Source: Elusimicrobia bacterium UBA5214 (GTDB taxonomy: Bacteria; Elusimicrobiota; UBA5214). Taken from it: a stretch of 64,000 nucleotides of DNA. Each line of letters starts with the position of its first letter. Within the stretch, counting starts at the first letter, position 1. The stretch spans positions 1-64,000 of the forward strand of contig DHVG01000025.1 of the NCBI GenBank assembly GCA_002412545.1, in the 5' to 3' direction. Below are positions 48,465 to 56,584 of this stretch, piece by piece. Under the pieces are notes generated by a model, which did no database searches, had not been told where the DNA came from, and saw only the letters and a program-made list of their open reading frames with translations. Position numbers and translations under genes: made by a program.

Positions 48465-50588
48465 ATGCGGATAAAAATTTTTCCTAAGTTCGTAGCCGTA
48501 ATGATTCTTATCTCAGTTATTCCGTTAGCCCTAATTGGGCTCCGAATGATTGAACTTAACCGGATTAGTCTAGAAGGAGCAATTCTTGAATTACAAATAA
48601 ATTCAGCCTCTTCTTTAGCGGAGAAGATTGATGACTATATTTCAAATCTTAACCGTGAACTTATACGAGTAATTGGTAGTTTAGAAACGCATGCGCTGAC
48701 TTGGACAGAAAGACAGTACGAATTACAGTCAGTTTTGGATGCTAACCCAGAAATTATTAATATTTCCTTTGTTGACCAAGAAGGAAATGAAGTACTCAAA
48801 GCGTATAATCCAGATTTGGAAAAAGAAACAGAATTAATCAACCACCGTGAAGAACTTTTATTCCAAAAAGCAAAAACAGAAAGAAAGACACAAATCAGTT
48901 CTCTTTTCTGTAAAGATGAACTACCCTGTATACAAGTGTTTTATCCTTTAGGTAAAGAATATTTTCTTCTCACCAATTTTTCTCTTGCGAAACTCCAACA
49001 AAAAATTTTAACTACACATATTGGTAAAACTGGCTACGCTTACTTAGTAAATAAGGAAGGGAAAATCATCATCCATCCAGAAAAAGAAAAACTTTTTCTC
49101 TCAGCAAGAGATATCCCCCTAGTTAATGAAGTAATCACTGCACAAGTCGTAGGTAGTCGTGAATTTAAAGATAAAACTGGTGAAGAAATAATTGGTGCTT
49201 ATTCACCAGTAAAAAATCTTGCCTGGGGTGTAATTATTCAACAGAAAAAAAAGGAAGCCTATTATCCCGTTTACCAAATGCAAAGACAGGCACGATTCTG
49301 GATACTCATTTCGGCGCTTGCATCGGCAATCGTGGCTTTCCTTTTAGCCAGCAATCTTACTCGTCCAATCATTACCTTAATCAAAGGGGCAGAAAAAGTC
49401 GCCGGTGGTAATTTTGAAACCAAAGTTAAAGTACCCAGCCATGATGAATTACGCCAATTAGCCGATACTTTCAATTTTATGACCGCTAAATTGAAAGAAT
49501 ATGCGGATATCCAAGTAGATAAAATGTTACTGGAAAAAACAAAAACTGAAGCGATTGTTTTTTCAATTGCTGACGCGGTTATTCTCACTGACCATAGTGG
49601 GAAAATTCTTTTGGTCAATCCGCAAGCAGAAAAAATTTTCCATCTCCCAGAAGGTAAATGGGAAGAACAAATGGTCTGGGATTATCTCCCTCCGGTGTTG
49701 GGAGAAGAAATACTTGACTTAATCGCTCATCCGGACAGAAGTTTCCTTAAAGAAGTTATTCTTCCTCTAACCGAAGAACAAAAGAAATATTTTGAAGTGC
49801 GCGGAACTTTGATTTTCACTCCTAAAGGTGAAGAATTCGGATTATTGAGCGTTTTTCATGATGTCACTTTAGAAAAAGAAATTGACCAAATGAAAGAAGA
49901 TTTTGTCAATTCCATCACTCATGATTTACGTAATCCTTTAACTTCTATTCGTGTTTTAATAAAATTTTTAAGTGAAGGCAAAAGTGGTCATTTAAACGAA
50001 AAACAGAGAAAGATGCTCGGGACAATGGAAGTTGCTTCCTATCAATTACTCACTCTCATTAATAATATTCTTGATGTCGCCAAAATGGAATCTGGGGAAA
50101 TGCACCTTGAATTAGCTCAAGTTAACCTCACTGATCTTGTGGGAAGAGTATTAACCATTCAGGAACCATTAGTAAAAAGAAAAAATCTTCTTTTAGAATT
50201 ATTCTCATCCAAAGAGTTAGAATTAAATGCTGACCCGCAACTTTTAGAACGTTTGTTTGCTAATCTTCTTGGTAACGCAATCAAGTTCACTCCCGAAAAT
50301 GGTAAAATCAAAATTGTGATTGAAGATTTACCGGAAAAAGTAAAAGTAGAAATTTCCGATACCGGACCGGGAATACCAGAAGAATATTTAGAAAAAATAT
50401 TTGATAAGTTCCAACAGTTACAAAGGACTAAAGGCGGGACTGGGTTGGGATTGACAATCTGTAAATATATCGTAGAAGCACACGGTGGCAAAATTTGGGT
50501 TGAATCAAAACTTGGCGAAGGGTCAAAATTTATCTTCTGGCTCCCGAAAACAGAGATGCAGATTTACCCCGCACCAAATAAGTCATAG
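48465..50588 (+). CDS. Membrane sensor histidine kinase (Cache-HAMP-PAS-HisKA-HATPase)
   Basis: Inner-membrane two-component sensor. The order is a membrane helix (residues 9-27), a periplasmic Cache-type domain (30-270, with WGVIIQQ near its end), a second helix (278-297), HAMP (298-350), a PAS domain (360-470), HisKA with phospho-acceptor H486 in SITHDLRNPLTS, and HATPase_c with N box NLLGNAIKF (600-608), DTGPGIPEE and GGTGLGL. No response regulator is adjacent, so it is an orphan here. Its last residues (YPAPNKS) are encoded by the left end of the structured repeat at 50567. Confidence 0.95.
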   Translation: MRIKIFPKFVAVMILISVIPLALIGLRMIELNRISLEGAILELQINSASSLAEKIDDYISNLNRELIRVIGSLETHALTWTERQYELQSVLDANPEIINISFVDQEGNEVLKAYNPDLEKETELINHREELLFQKAKTERKTQISSLFCKDELPCIQVFYPLGKEYFLLTNFSLAKLQQKILTTHIGKTGYAYLVNKEGKIIIHPEKEKLFLSARDIPLVNEVITAQVVGSREFKDKTGEEIIGAYSPVKNLAWGVIIQQKKKEAYYPVYQMQRQARFWILISALASAIVAFLLASNLTRPIITLIKGAEKVAGGNFETKVKVPSHDELRQLADTFNFMTAKLKEYADIQVDKMLLEKTKTEAIVFSIADAVILTDHSGKILLVNPQAEKIFHLPEGKWEEQMVWDYLPPVLGEEILDLIAHPDRSFLKEVILPLTEEQKKYFEVRGTLIFTPKGEEFGLLSVFHDVTLEKEIDQMKEDFVNSITHDLRNPLTSIRVLIKFLSEGKSGHLNEKQRKMLGTMEVASYQLLTLINNILDVAKMESGEMHLELAQVNLTDLVGRVLTIQEPLVKRKNLLLELFSSKELELNADPQLLERLFANLLGNAIKFTPENGKIKIVIEDLPEKVKVEISDTGPGIPEEYLEKIFDKFQQLQRTKGGTGLGLTICKYIVEAHGGKIWVESKLGEGSKFIFWLPKTEMQIYPAPNKS

Positions 50589-50719
50589 TTGGCTTTGACC
50601 GTGCCGATTATGTTAATTATTATAACGCATGCTGATAAAAAAATTTATTAACGATTAGCATTATCCAATGTATAAGCCAACTAAAAAATAAAAGGCACGG
50701 ATGATTTATTGGTGCGGGG
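50567..50719 (+). ncRNA. Structured repeat with conserved pseudoknot layout, copy 2
   Basis: Outer stem CCCCGCACCAAATAAGTCAT with 50701-50719 (one bulge and one G-U). Stem B AGTTGGCTT (50587-50595) pairs perfectly with AAGCCAACT (50674-50682). Stem C CCGTGCC (50599-50605) pairs perfectly with GGCACGG (50694-50700). Order and junctions equal copy 1: no spacer between A and B, three bases between B and C, none between C' and A'. Several pairs differ from copy 1 with pairing kept. It overlaps the 3' end of the kinase gene. Confidence 0.62.
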
Positions 50720-50751
50720 TGAACCACAGATAATCGCAGATAAAAAAACTG

Positions 50752-52287
50752 ATGAAAAAAATATTTATCGCTTATTGCTTATTATCAAGTTTCTTCATTT
50801 TCCCTGCCTCTTACTTTCTACTTTCTACTCTCTACTTGCTACTTCCTAATCTCTATGCTGAGGAAGTAATTTTCCAAGAAATTATCGTCAGAGATGGACA
50901 AACTCTCTGGCAAGTAGCCAATGAATATCTGCAAGACCCACAACGCTGGCCGGATATTCTGAAATATAACCATCTCCCGGTTTCTGACCCTTATGCGGTG
51001 TTACCAGGAATGAAATTGAAAGTGCCGGTTCTTTTAATCAAAGAATATTTACGTGCTGCCTATCTAATTCATCTCGTGAACCGTGTTGACTACCGTAGAA
51101 AGGAAGAAAATCTTTGGAAAAAGGCACTCACTAATATGGAACTTTATCAAGGAGATGGAATAAGAACATTGAAAGCTTCTAATGCGGAAATAAGATTTCC
51201 TACGGGTGAACTTTTGCGTTTACATGAAAATTCGTTAGCGATTGTCCGCCCAGAGGAGAAAAGAGAAGAAGTAAACCTTCTTGCGGGTGAACTCCGTGCT
51301 TCAAGAGCAAAAGTAATCACGGCAAGCACGATTGTCGAACCAAAAATTTCACCTTCGGGGGCAAACCCGGAATTCCGGACAAAAATTAAAGAAGATAAAA
51401 CAACCTTAGTTGCCGTCTATAAAGGTGAAGTTGATGTTACTGCCCAAGGTAAAACTGTAACCGTACCCGCTGGATTTGGTTCGGAAATAAAAGTTCAAAC
51501 TGCCCCCTCATTACCAATACCTTTACCTTCTTTAGAAATAGAACCGCAAATAAAGACTGCTCCGGCACCAACAGTTACACAATTACCTATCACTACGGAC
51601 AAGGAGCGAATTCTCCCCCCTTCACCAGTAATACAAAAATTTACTTTAGAGATGACTCTGCCAAAAGAAATAAAAAAGGAAACAGTTGCTGGCGAAGAAA
51701 CTACCCCTGCTTTTTTACAATATCATTTACAAATTGCTCAAGACAAAGAATTTAAGAATTTATTGATTGATGAAACTGGCGCAGTAAGCGAAAAAATTGA
51801 ATTGAAACATAACTTACCGGATGGGACTTACTTCTGGCGGATTGCCTGGTTCGACCCTCATGAATTGGAAAGTAAATTTTCTGAACCCCAAAGTTTTACT
51901 CTGGATACAAAAATACCAACTGTAGAACTTTTTTTTCCTCAAGAAAATGAGATGATTGCTGGTGAGTTCATTTATCTTAAAGGGAAAACTGAGAAAGGGG
52001 TGCAAATTTTGGTTGACGAGAAAATAATTCCTAGCGATGAGGAAGGAAATTTTGAACAAAGTTTACTTTATCCACCGGGTAAATATAAATTGACTCTTAC
52101 CGCAATTGACTCCGCAGGAAATAAAAATATACTTACCCGCACAATCGAAAAAATTACTCCGGAAGAAAAAATACGGAGGGGGGAGGGGAAATTAGGCAGG
52201 AGAATTGTTTTTACCCCGGCAGTAATTTCCCTTGGTTTACTTTCTCTATCAATAATTACCTATGTTTTAATCATTATTTTGAGATAG
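50752..52287 (+). CDS. LysM-FecR surface protein with C-terminal anchor
   Basis: Exported protein with a signal peptide (residues 1-36), a LysM-like domain near residues 42-97 (VRDGQTLWQVANEYLQ, VLPGMKLKVP), a FecR-type domain (EIRFPTGELLRLHENSLAIV, VAVYKGEVDVTAQGKTVTVPAGFGSEI), Ig-like repeats (SFTLDTKIPTVELFFP...) and a C-terminal membrane helix with basic edge. It likely binds peptidoglycan and faces the envelope. No TonB receptor or sigma factor partner is adjacent. The signal-peptide core is repeat-encoded (50811-50855). Confidence 0.87.
   Translation: MKKIFIAYCLLSSFFIFPASYFLLSTLYLLLPNLYAEEVIFQEIIVRDGQTLWQVANEYLQDPQRWPDILKYNHLPVSDPYAVLPGMKLKVPVLLIKEYLRAAYLIHLVNRVDYRRKEENLWKKALTNMELYQGDGIRTLKASNAEIRFPTGELLRLHENSLAIVRPEEKREEVNLLAGELRASRAKVITASTIVEPKISPSGANPEFRTKIKEDKTTLVAVYKGEVDVTAQGKTVTVPAGFGSEIKVQTAPSLPIPLPSLEIEPQIKTAPAPTVTQLPITTDKERILPPSPVIQKFTLEMTLPKEIKKETVAGEETTPAFLQYHLQIAQDKEFKNLLIDETGAVSEKIELKHNLPDGTYFWRIAWFDPHELESKFSEPQSFTLDTKIPTVELFFPQENEMIAGEFIYLKGKTEKGVQILVDEKIIPSDEEGNFEQSLLYPPGKYKLTLTAIDSAGNKNILTRTIEKITPEEKIRRGEGKLGRRIVFTPAVISLGLLSLSIITYVLIIILR
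50811..50855. repeat. Heptamer tandem inside the LysM-FecR signal peptide
   Basis: TTACTTTCTACTTTCTACTC and TCTACTTGCTACTTCC, encoding YFLLSTLYLLLPNLY. The peptide LLSTLY also occurs in the ApbE signal peptide. Confidence 0.85.
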
Positions 52288-52304
52288 CTAACTTCTAATC
52301 TGGG

Positions 52305-53855
52305 TTACTCGGTTCCGAGATAACTTAAGTAAAGTAATTTACCACGACGGTTAAGGTCAAAAACTATTCCTTCCGAAAGTTTTACCTTTTTTGTAATTTC
52401 GTTAAAATCTTTAACTTCGGCAACTTGCTTACGGTTAATTGACTTAATCAAATCACCTTCTTCTAATCCAATTTCTTCTGCTTTTGAACCCGGTTCAACA
52501 GCAATTATCACTACCCCTTTTTCTTCTTTTGGCAAACCATATTTTTCACCCAGTTCAGAATTGAAATTACTTACTTTCATTCCTAACCATTCCCCTTTAA
52601 CTTCTTCCGGAGCAACCGCTGCTGCTTCTTCAATTTTTGTTGGCATTTCACCAGTAACTAACTCAATAGTTTTTCTATTCTTATCACGGATAATTTCAAT
52701 CTTAACTTTTTTATTCGGTGGTGTCTGACCGACTATTTTCTGCAATTCGTAAGAAGTGAATACCTTCTTTTCATCAAATTTGACAATTACATCACCACGC
52801 ATTAAACCCGCCTTCTCTGCCGGTGAATCTTTCAAAACATTATTTACTAATGCTCCTTCTTCATCCGGTAAACCAAATTGTTTCTGAATTGCATCATCAA
52901 TTTCTTTAATCTCTACACCTAACCACCCACGCACAACTTTACCTTTATGAATTAAATCATCAAGGATTTCTTTTGCTTGATTTATCGGTATCGCAAAACC
53001 AATCCCGGCGAATACACCCGTCGGTGCATAAATTGCCGTATTTATTCCAATCACTTCACCGTGAATATTCACTAAAGGACCGCCGGAATTACCACGGTTA
53101 ATCGCTGCATCAGTCTGAATTAAATCACGATATTCACGCCCTTCAATCATTAACCGTTGACGTAATGCTGAAATTATCCCAACGGTAACGGTCTGCTCCA
53201 AACCAAAAGGTGAACCAATTGCTACCGCCCAGTCACCAACCCTTATTTTCTCCGAATCACCAAGTTTTACTGCGGACAATTTATTTTTTGGTTTAATTTT
53301 TACTACTGCTAAATCTGTCCGTTCATCTTTACCAACAATCTTACCTGTATATTTACCATTTTCTCCCGAAATGGTTACCTGTATTTCAGTTGCTCCACGG
53401 ACAACATGTTCGTTAGTCAAAATATATCCTTCCGGGTCAATAATTACACCGCTGCCGGTTCCTTCTAAACGACGCTGAAGTTTTTTTGGTGTGCGCTGCT
53501 GACGCCGTTGCTGTTCCTGACGTGGCATCCCAAAGAATTCTTCAAAGAATTCTTCAAAAGGGTCACCAAAATAAAATTCAACTGGTGGATGTTTCTCTTC
53601 AATCAACTGAACAGTAGAAATGTTTACTACTGCTGGTTTAGCTACCGCAGCAATTTGTGCAAATGCTTCTTGTAGATTAATCACTTCTGCTGGGGGGACT
53701 ACTTCCGCAACCGTAGTTATCGGCGCAGTTTCCATTTTACTCCGCGAAAAAAGAACTATTTTCCCTTGTTTTTTACCCCACCAGAAGAAAAGTGCAAAAA
53801 GCAAAATTAAAATTAAAAACCAATTCCGTGCTGAACCTTTTTCTTGTTTAAACAT
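52305..53855 (-). CDS. degP: HtrA/DegP-type serine protease
   Basis: Periplasmic or membrane-anchored quality-control protease. An N-terminal helix (12-26) anchors it. The trypsin-like domain has H150 (TNEHVV), D181 (TDLAVVKI) and S257 (GNSGGPLVN), followed by two PDZ domains (about 305-390 and 430-505). A Glu/Phe-rich and Gln/Arg-rich loop (residues 92-128) is typical of Do-like proteases. A strong AAAGGAGG ribosome site precedes the ATG. It ends 17 bases from the convergent LysM gene. Confidence 0.95.
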   Translation of the reverse strand: MFKQEKGSARNWFLILILLFALFFWWGKKQGKIVLFSRSKMETAPITTVAEVVPPAEVINLQEAFAQIAAVAKPAVVNISTVQLIEEKHPPVEFYFGDPFEEFFEEFFGMPRQEQQRRQQRTPKKLQRRLEGTGSGVIIDPEGYILTNEHVVRGATEIQVTISGENGKYTGKIVGKDERTDLAVVKIKPKNKLSAVKLGDSEKIRVGDWAVAIGSPFGLEQTVTVGIISALRQRLMIEGREYRDLIQTDAAINRGNSGGPLVNIHGEVIGINTAIYAPTGVFAGIGFAIPINQAKEILDDLIHKGKVVRGWLGVEIKEIDDAIQKQFGLPDEEGALVNNVLKDSPAEKAGLMRGDVIVKFDEKKVFTSYELQKIVGQTPPNKKVKIEIIRDKNRKTIELVTGEMPTKIEEAAAVAPEEVKGEWLGMKVSNFNSELGEKYGLPKEEKGVVIIAVEPGSKAEEIGLEEGDLIKSINRKQVAEVKDFNEITKKVKLSEGIVFDLNRRGKLLYLSYLGTE

Positions 53856-53883
53856 TTTTTTCCTCCTTTCGACATAAGTAATT

Positions 53884-55965
53884 TTACCTTATCCTTACTG
53901 CTGATAGAGATGGATTTAGTTTGCTGTCACTTAAGACCTGTTTTTGTGTTTTTCCCCGTGGAATAATTAAATCAATAATTTCCATCTCTTCAGAATTTAC
54001 TTTTTGTGTATTGTCCCCCTCTTGATAATAAACCGTCTCTTTAAAAATAGCAACAAGATATCCCCAGTTCATTGGTTTTCCATACAATATCTCCTTAGGA
54101 ATATCCACTGAAAATGTGTAAGAACTATTTATAACTACCGGAAATTCCCCTAATTTCTGTGATGAATTATTTTCTTTTGCTCGGTATAATTTTGCTTCTT
54201 TTATTCCTGAAGTGTTTATTTCGGTAGTCAAACAGTATTCCCAAGCATCTTCGGGGATTGTTAATGCTCTCCGCCCGGGTAAGAGTGCAACTGAACCAGC
54301 ACCAACACGGTTATTCAAATCAATATAGAGGTCAACAAATATTCGTTCTACCTTATTTTCAATTTCCGTCGGGGTACTTGATTCAATCACATAAAAACCG
54401 GTAGAAGTGATTACCTCATTCTCGGAAGCAATTGTCTCCTGCAAACTACCCGCCTCTTCAGTAGAAACAACTACCGGTTCAATAGAGGTGTCTACCTCTG
54501 AAAAAGTAATTACCTCAGTAGAAGTAACTACTTCGGTTAAGACAATCGGATTAGAAAAAGTAAAAGAAAAAACTATTTCTTCTTTATCCAAAGAATTAAC
54601 TCTCTCCCGGCAACTAAAATTCTCTAAGTCAAACCGTTCGTCAAAACTATCACCAGAAGGGTCAAGCAAAGAAAATAATCTTTCATTTTCGTCAATTTCA
54701 ATTTTTGTTTCCTCTTCGGAAGGTAAACTCCCAAAAAAAGAATAACTGGCTAACGGATGAAACAATTCTTCCGGTATCGGTTGTCCAATAAGCCGGTAAA
54801 TATTAACTAACTTAAGACGAAAATTAAGTTCAATCTTTTCACTATTTTCGTAAGCCGCCTCACCAAAATGCAGAAAGTTGTCACCGGATTCACAAAAATA
54901 TATTTCTTCAAGAATATTATCCAGAGTTTTGATTTCAGCTTGTCCACTATTTTTATATTTTTCTACTGCGCTACGGGCTTGTTCCAATAATTTCCACGCT
55001 GCCCTTTTTTCTATTTTATCCGTCCAAGCAGAAAAACCGTCTTCTCTCCAACTTAGCGGTTTAAGCGTCATGGTTCTCTTTGCTGACGGATTTTTTAGAA
55101 TATAATTCTCCGCAGTATAAGTAACGAATTTCCCTTGAACAATTTGTTCGAAAAGTTGTTTTACAATTTCATATTCTTTTTCGTCAGCAGTAAAAGCTCT
55201 TGGAATTCCTTCTAAAGTTACTACAGTTAAAGGATAATTTTTATCTACAATTTGGGCAATCCATTGTTTCACTTTTTCTTTAGCTGAAGTTATATTTAGA
55301 GAATACTCCGTGGCTGGTGAAATCCTATCCCGGTATTCAGAAAGTTTATTCTCCCGAAAAAAAAGATAAACTACTTCTCCGGCATCAGTTAAATATTGAA
55401 CAAAGGGCGCATATCCACCTTCACTTATCTCTTCGCCACCAGTTACAATCCATTTTATTTCGAATTCACTCAAAAGGTCAAGTATAGCAGACGATATTGC
55501 ACCAGCGGGAGGAACTATACCATTCGGTAAAGAGTCAAAAAATTGTTGATAAAGTTCCCAAGAACGGGCCATTTGTTCACGAATATCTATTGGATAAGAA
55601 AAACTAACTACTGGATTATAATCATAAAGTAAAGGAAGAACTGGTTCGTAAAAGGGGGGGAAAACAATACTGATTTGTTTTTTGCCTTGCAAACTTTTTA
55701 ATTTTTCTACCAAATCTGGTGCTCTCGTTACCCAATTCTGTAAAACTGGCGGAGAAAAACTAAGATTTAGATGTAATTGAGGGTACTTCTCCAGTAAATT
55801 GACAAAATAACGATAAGTTTCAATTTTCCTTCCTTCTTTTTTATCTACTAACCAAAAAATTATCAAGTCATTTTTGGTTTCAGCAAACATTTTGGATAAA
55901 AAAATAATCGGTAAAATTAAAACTATCACGATGAGTATTAGGTAATATTTTTTACTTGTCTTCAT
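53884..55965 (-). CDS. Secreted GH57-like protein with glucodextranase-C-like domain
   Basis: Exported protein of 693 residues with a signal or anchor at 7-28. Residues 30-330 look like a GH57-type (beta/alpha)7 barrel (LHLNLSFSPPVLQNW, ISIVFPPFYEPVLPLLYDYN, ILDLLSEFEIKWIVTGGEEI). The C-terminal region (IFVDLYIDLNNRVGAGSVALLPGRRAL) resembles the glucodextranase C-terminal domain. Between them lies a Thr/Val/Glu-rich linker with repeated STEV words. The site equivalent to the PSEG nucleophile motif of related proteins reads PPAGAIS here, so catalysis is doubtful. It follows the radical SAM gene with a 14-base overlap. Confidence 0.72.
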   Translation of the reverse strand: MKTSKKYYLILIVIVLILPIIFLSKMFAETKNDLIIFWLVDKKEGRKIETYRYFVNLLEKYPQLHLNLSFSPPVLQNWVTRAPDLVEKLKSLQGKKQISIVFPPFYEPVLPLLYDYNPVVSFSYPIDIREQMARSWELYQQFFDSLPNGIVPPAGAISSAILDLLSEFEIKWIVTGGEEISEGGYAPFVQYLTDAGEVVYLFFRENKLSEYRDRISPATEYSLNITSAKEKVKQWIAQIVDKNYPLTVVTLEGIPRAFTADEKEYEIVKQLFEQIVQGKFVTYTAENYILKNPSAKRTMTLKPLSWREDGFSAWTDKIEKRAAWKLLEQARSAVEKYKNSGQAEIKTLDNILEEIYFCESGDNFLHFGEAAYENSEKIELNFRLKLVNIYRLIGQPIPEELFHPLASYSFFGSLPSEEETKIEIDENERLFSLLDPSGDSFDERFDLENFSCRERVNSLDKEEIVFSFTFSNPIVLTEVVTSTEVITFSEVDTSIEPVVVSTEEAGSLQETIASENEVITSTGFYVIESSTPTEIENKVERIFVDLYIDLNNRVGAGSVALLPGRRALTIPEDAWEYCLTTEINTSGIKEAKLYRAKENNSSQKLGEFPVVINSSYTFSVDIPKEILYGKPMNWGYLVAIFKETVYYQEGDNTQKVNSEEMEIIDLIIPRGKTQKQVLSDSKLNPSLSAVRIR

Positions 55966-56584
55966 ATCTATCTAAATAAGGACGTGAACGAAATAATACT
56001 CCTAAATGTTCCGCAATTTTTCTGCATTTATCCAAGTCAATTCCTGGTATTTCTATCGCGGTAAGAGTAACCCGGGGTATATATTTTTTGCATTCCCGAG
56101 CGAAATCTAAAACCGCCGGATATGTCCCTTTACCATACTTCGGACGACAGAGAAGAAGATATTTATCTTCATTTTCAGCATTGAGACTGATTGAGATAGC
56201 GTCAAGTAAACCTTTTATTTCTGGTAAAATATTCCGTCCGTAAATAAGATTAGCATAGCCGATTGTATCTACCCGAATTTTAGCATTGGGAATAGTGACC
56301 CCGTTCTTTTTCAACCATTGGGCAACTCTTTTCAAAGTTTCCAGACGCATAAATGGTTCACCGTAACCACAAAAAACTATCTCTTTATATTTACTTAACG
56401 GAAACTTAACCTTTAATGCTCGGATAACTTCATCCGCCGATGGCTCAGAAAACAATTTTAAATTGTGTCCACGATAACGATAACGCCATTTATACTTTAT
56501 ACAGAAAGTACACCTTGCTGGACAACGATTAGTAAGGTTAATATAAAGATTGCCTTTGTAAGTATAAATAATTGAATTTTTCAT
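55952..56584 (-). CDS. Radical SAM protein, TatD-linked type
   Basis: Small radical SAM enzyme, 210 residues. The [4Fe-4S] cysteines are C21, C25 and C28 in TNRCPARCTFC, with GYGEPFMRLETL as the SAM-binding GEP motif and VDTIGYANLIYGRNI later. This pattern matches the TatD-associated radical SAM family. Its ATG overlaps metG's stop as ATGA, and metG-tatD is a common pair, but no tatD is seen. I choose ATG 56584; the frame continues upstream through metG's 3' end. Confidence 0.88.
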   Translation of the reverse strand: MKNSIIYTYKGNLYINLTNRCPARCTFCIKYKWRYRYRGHNLKLFSEPSADEVIRALKVKFPLSKYKEIVFCGYGEPFMRLETLKRVAQWLKKNGVTIPNAKIRVDTIGYANLIYGRNILPEIKGLLDAISISLNAENEDKYLLLCRPKYGKGTYPAVLDFARECKKYIPRVTLTAIEIPGIDLDKCRKIAEHLGVLFRSRPYLDRYEDK

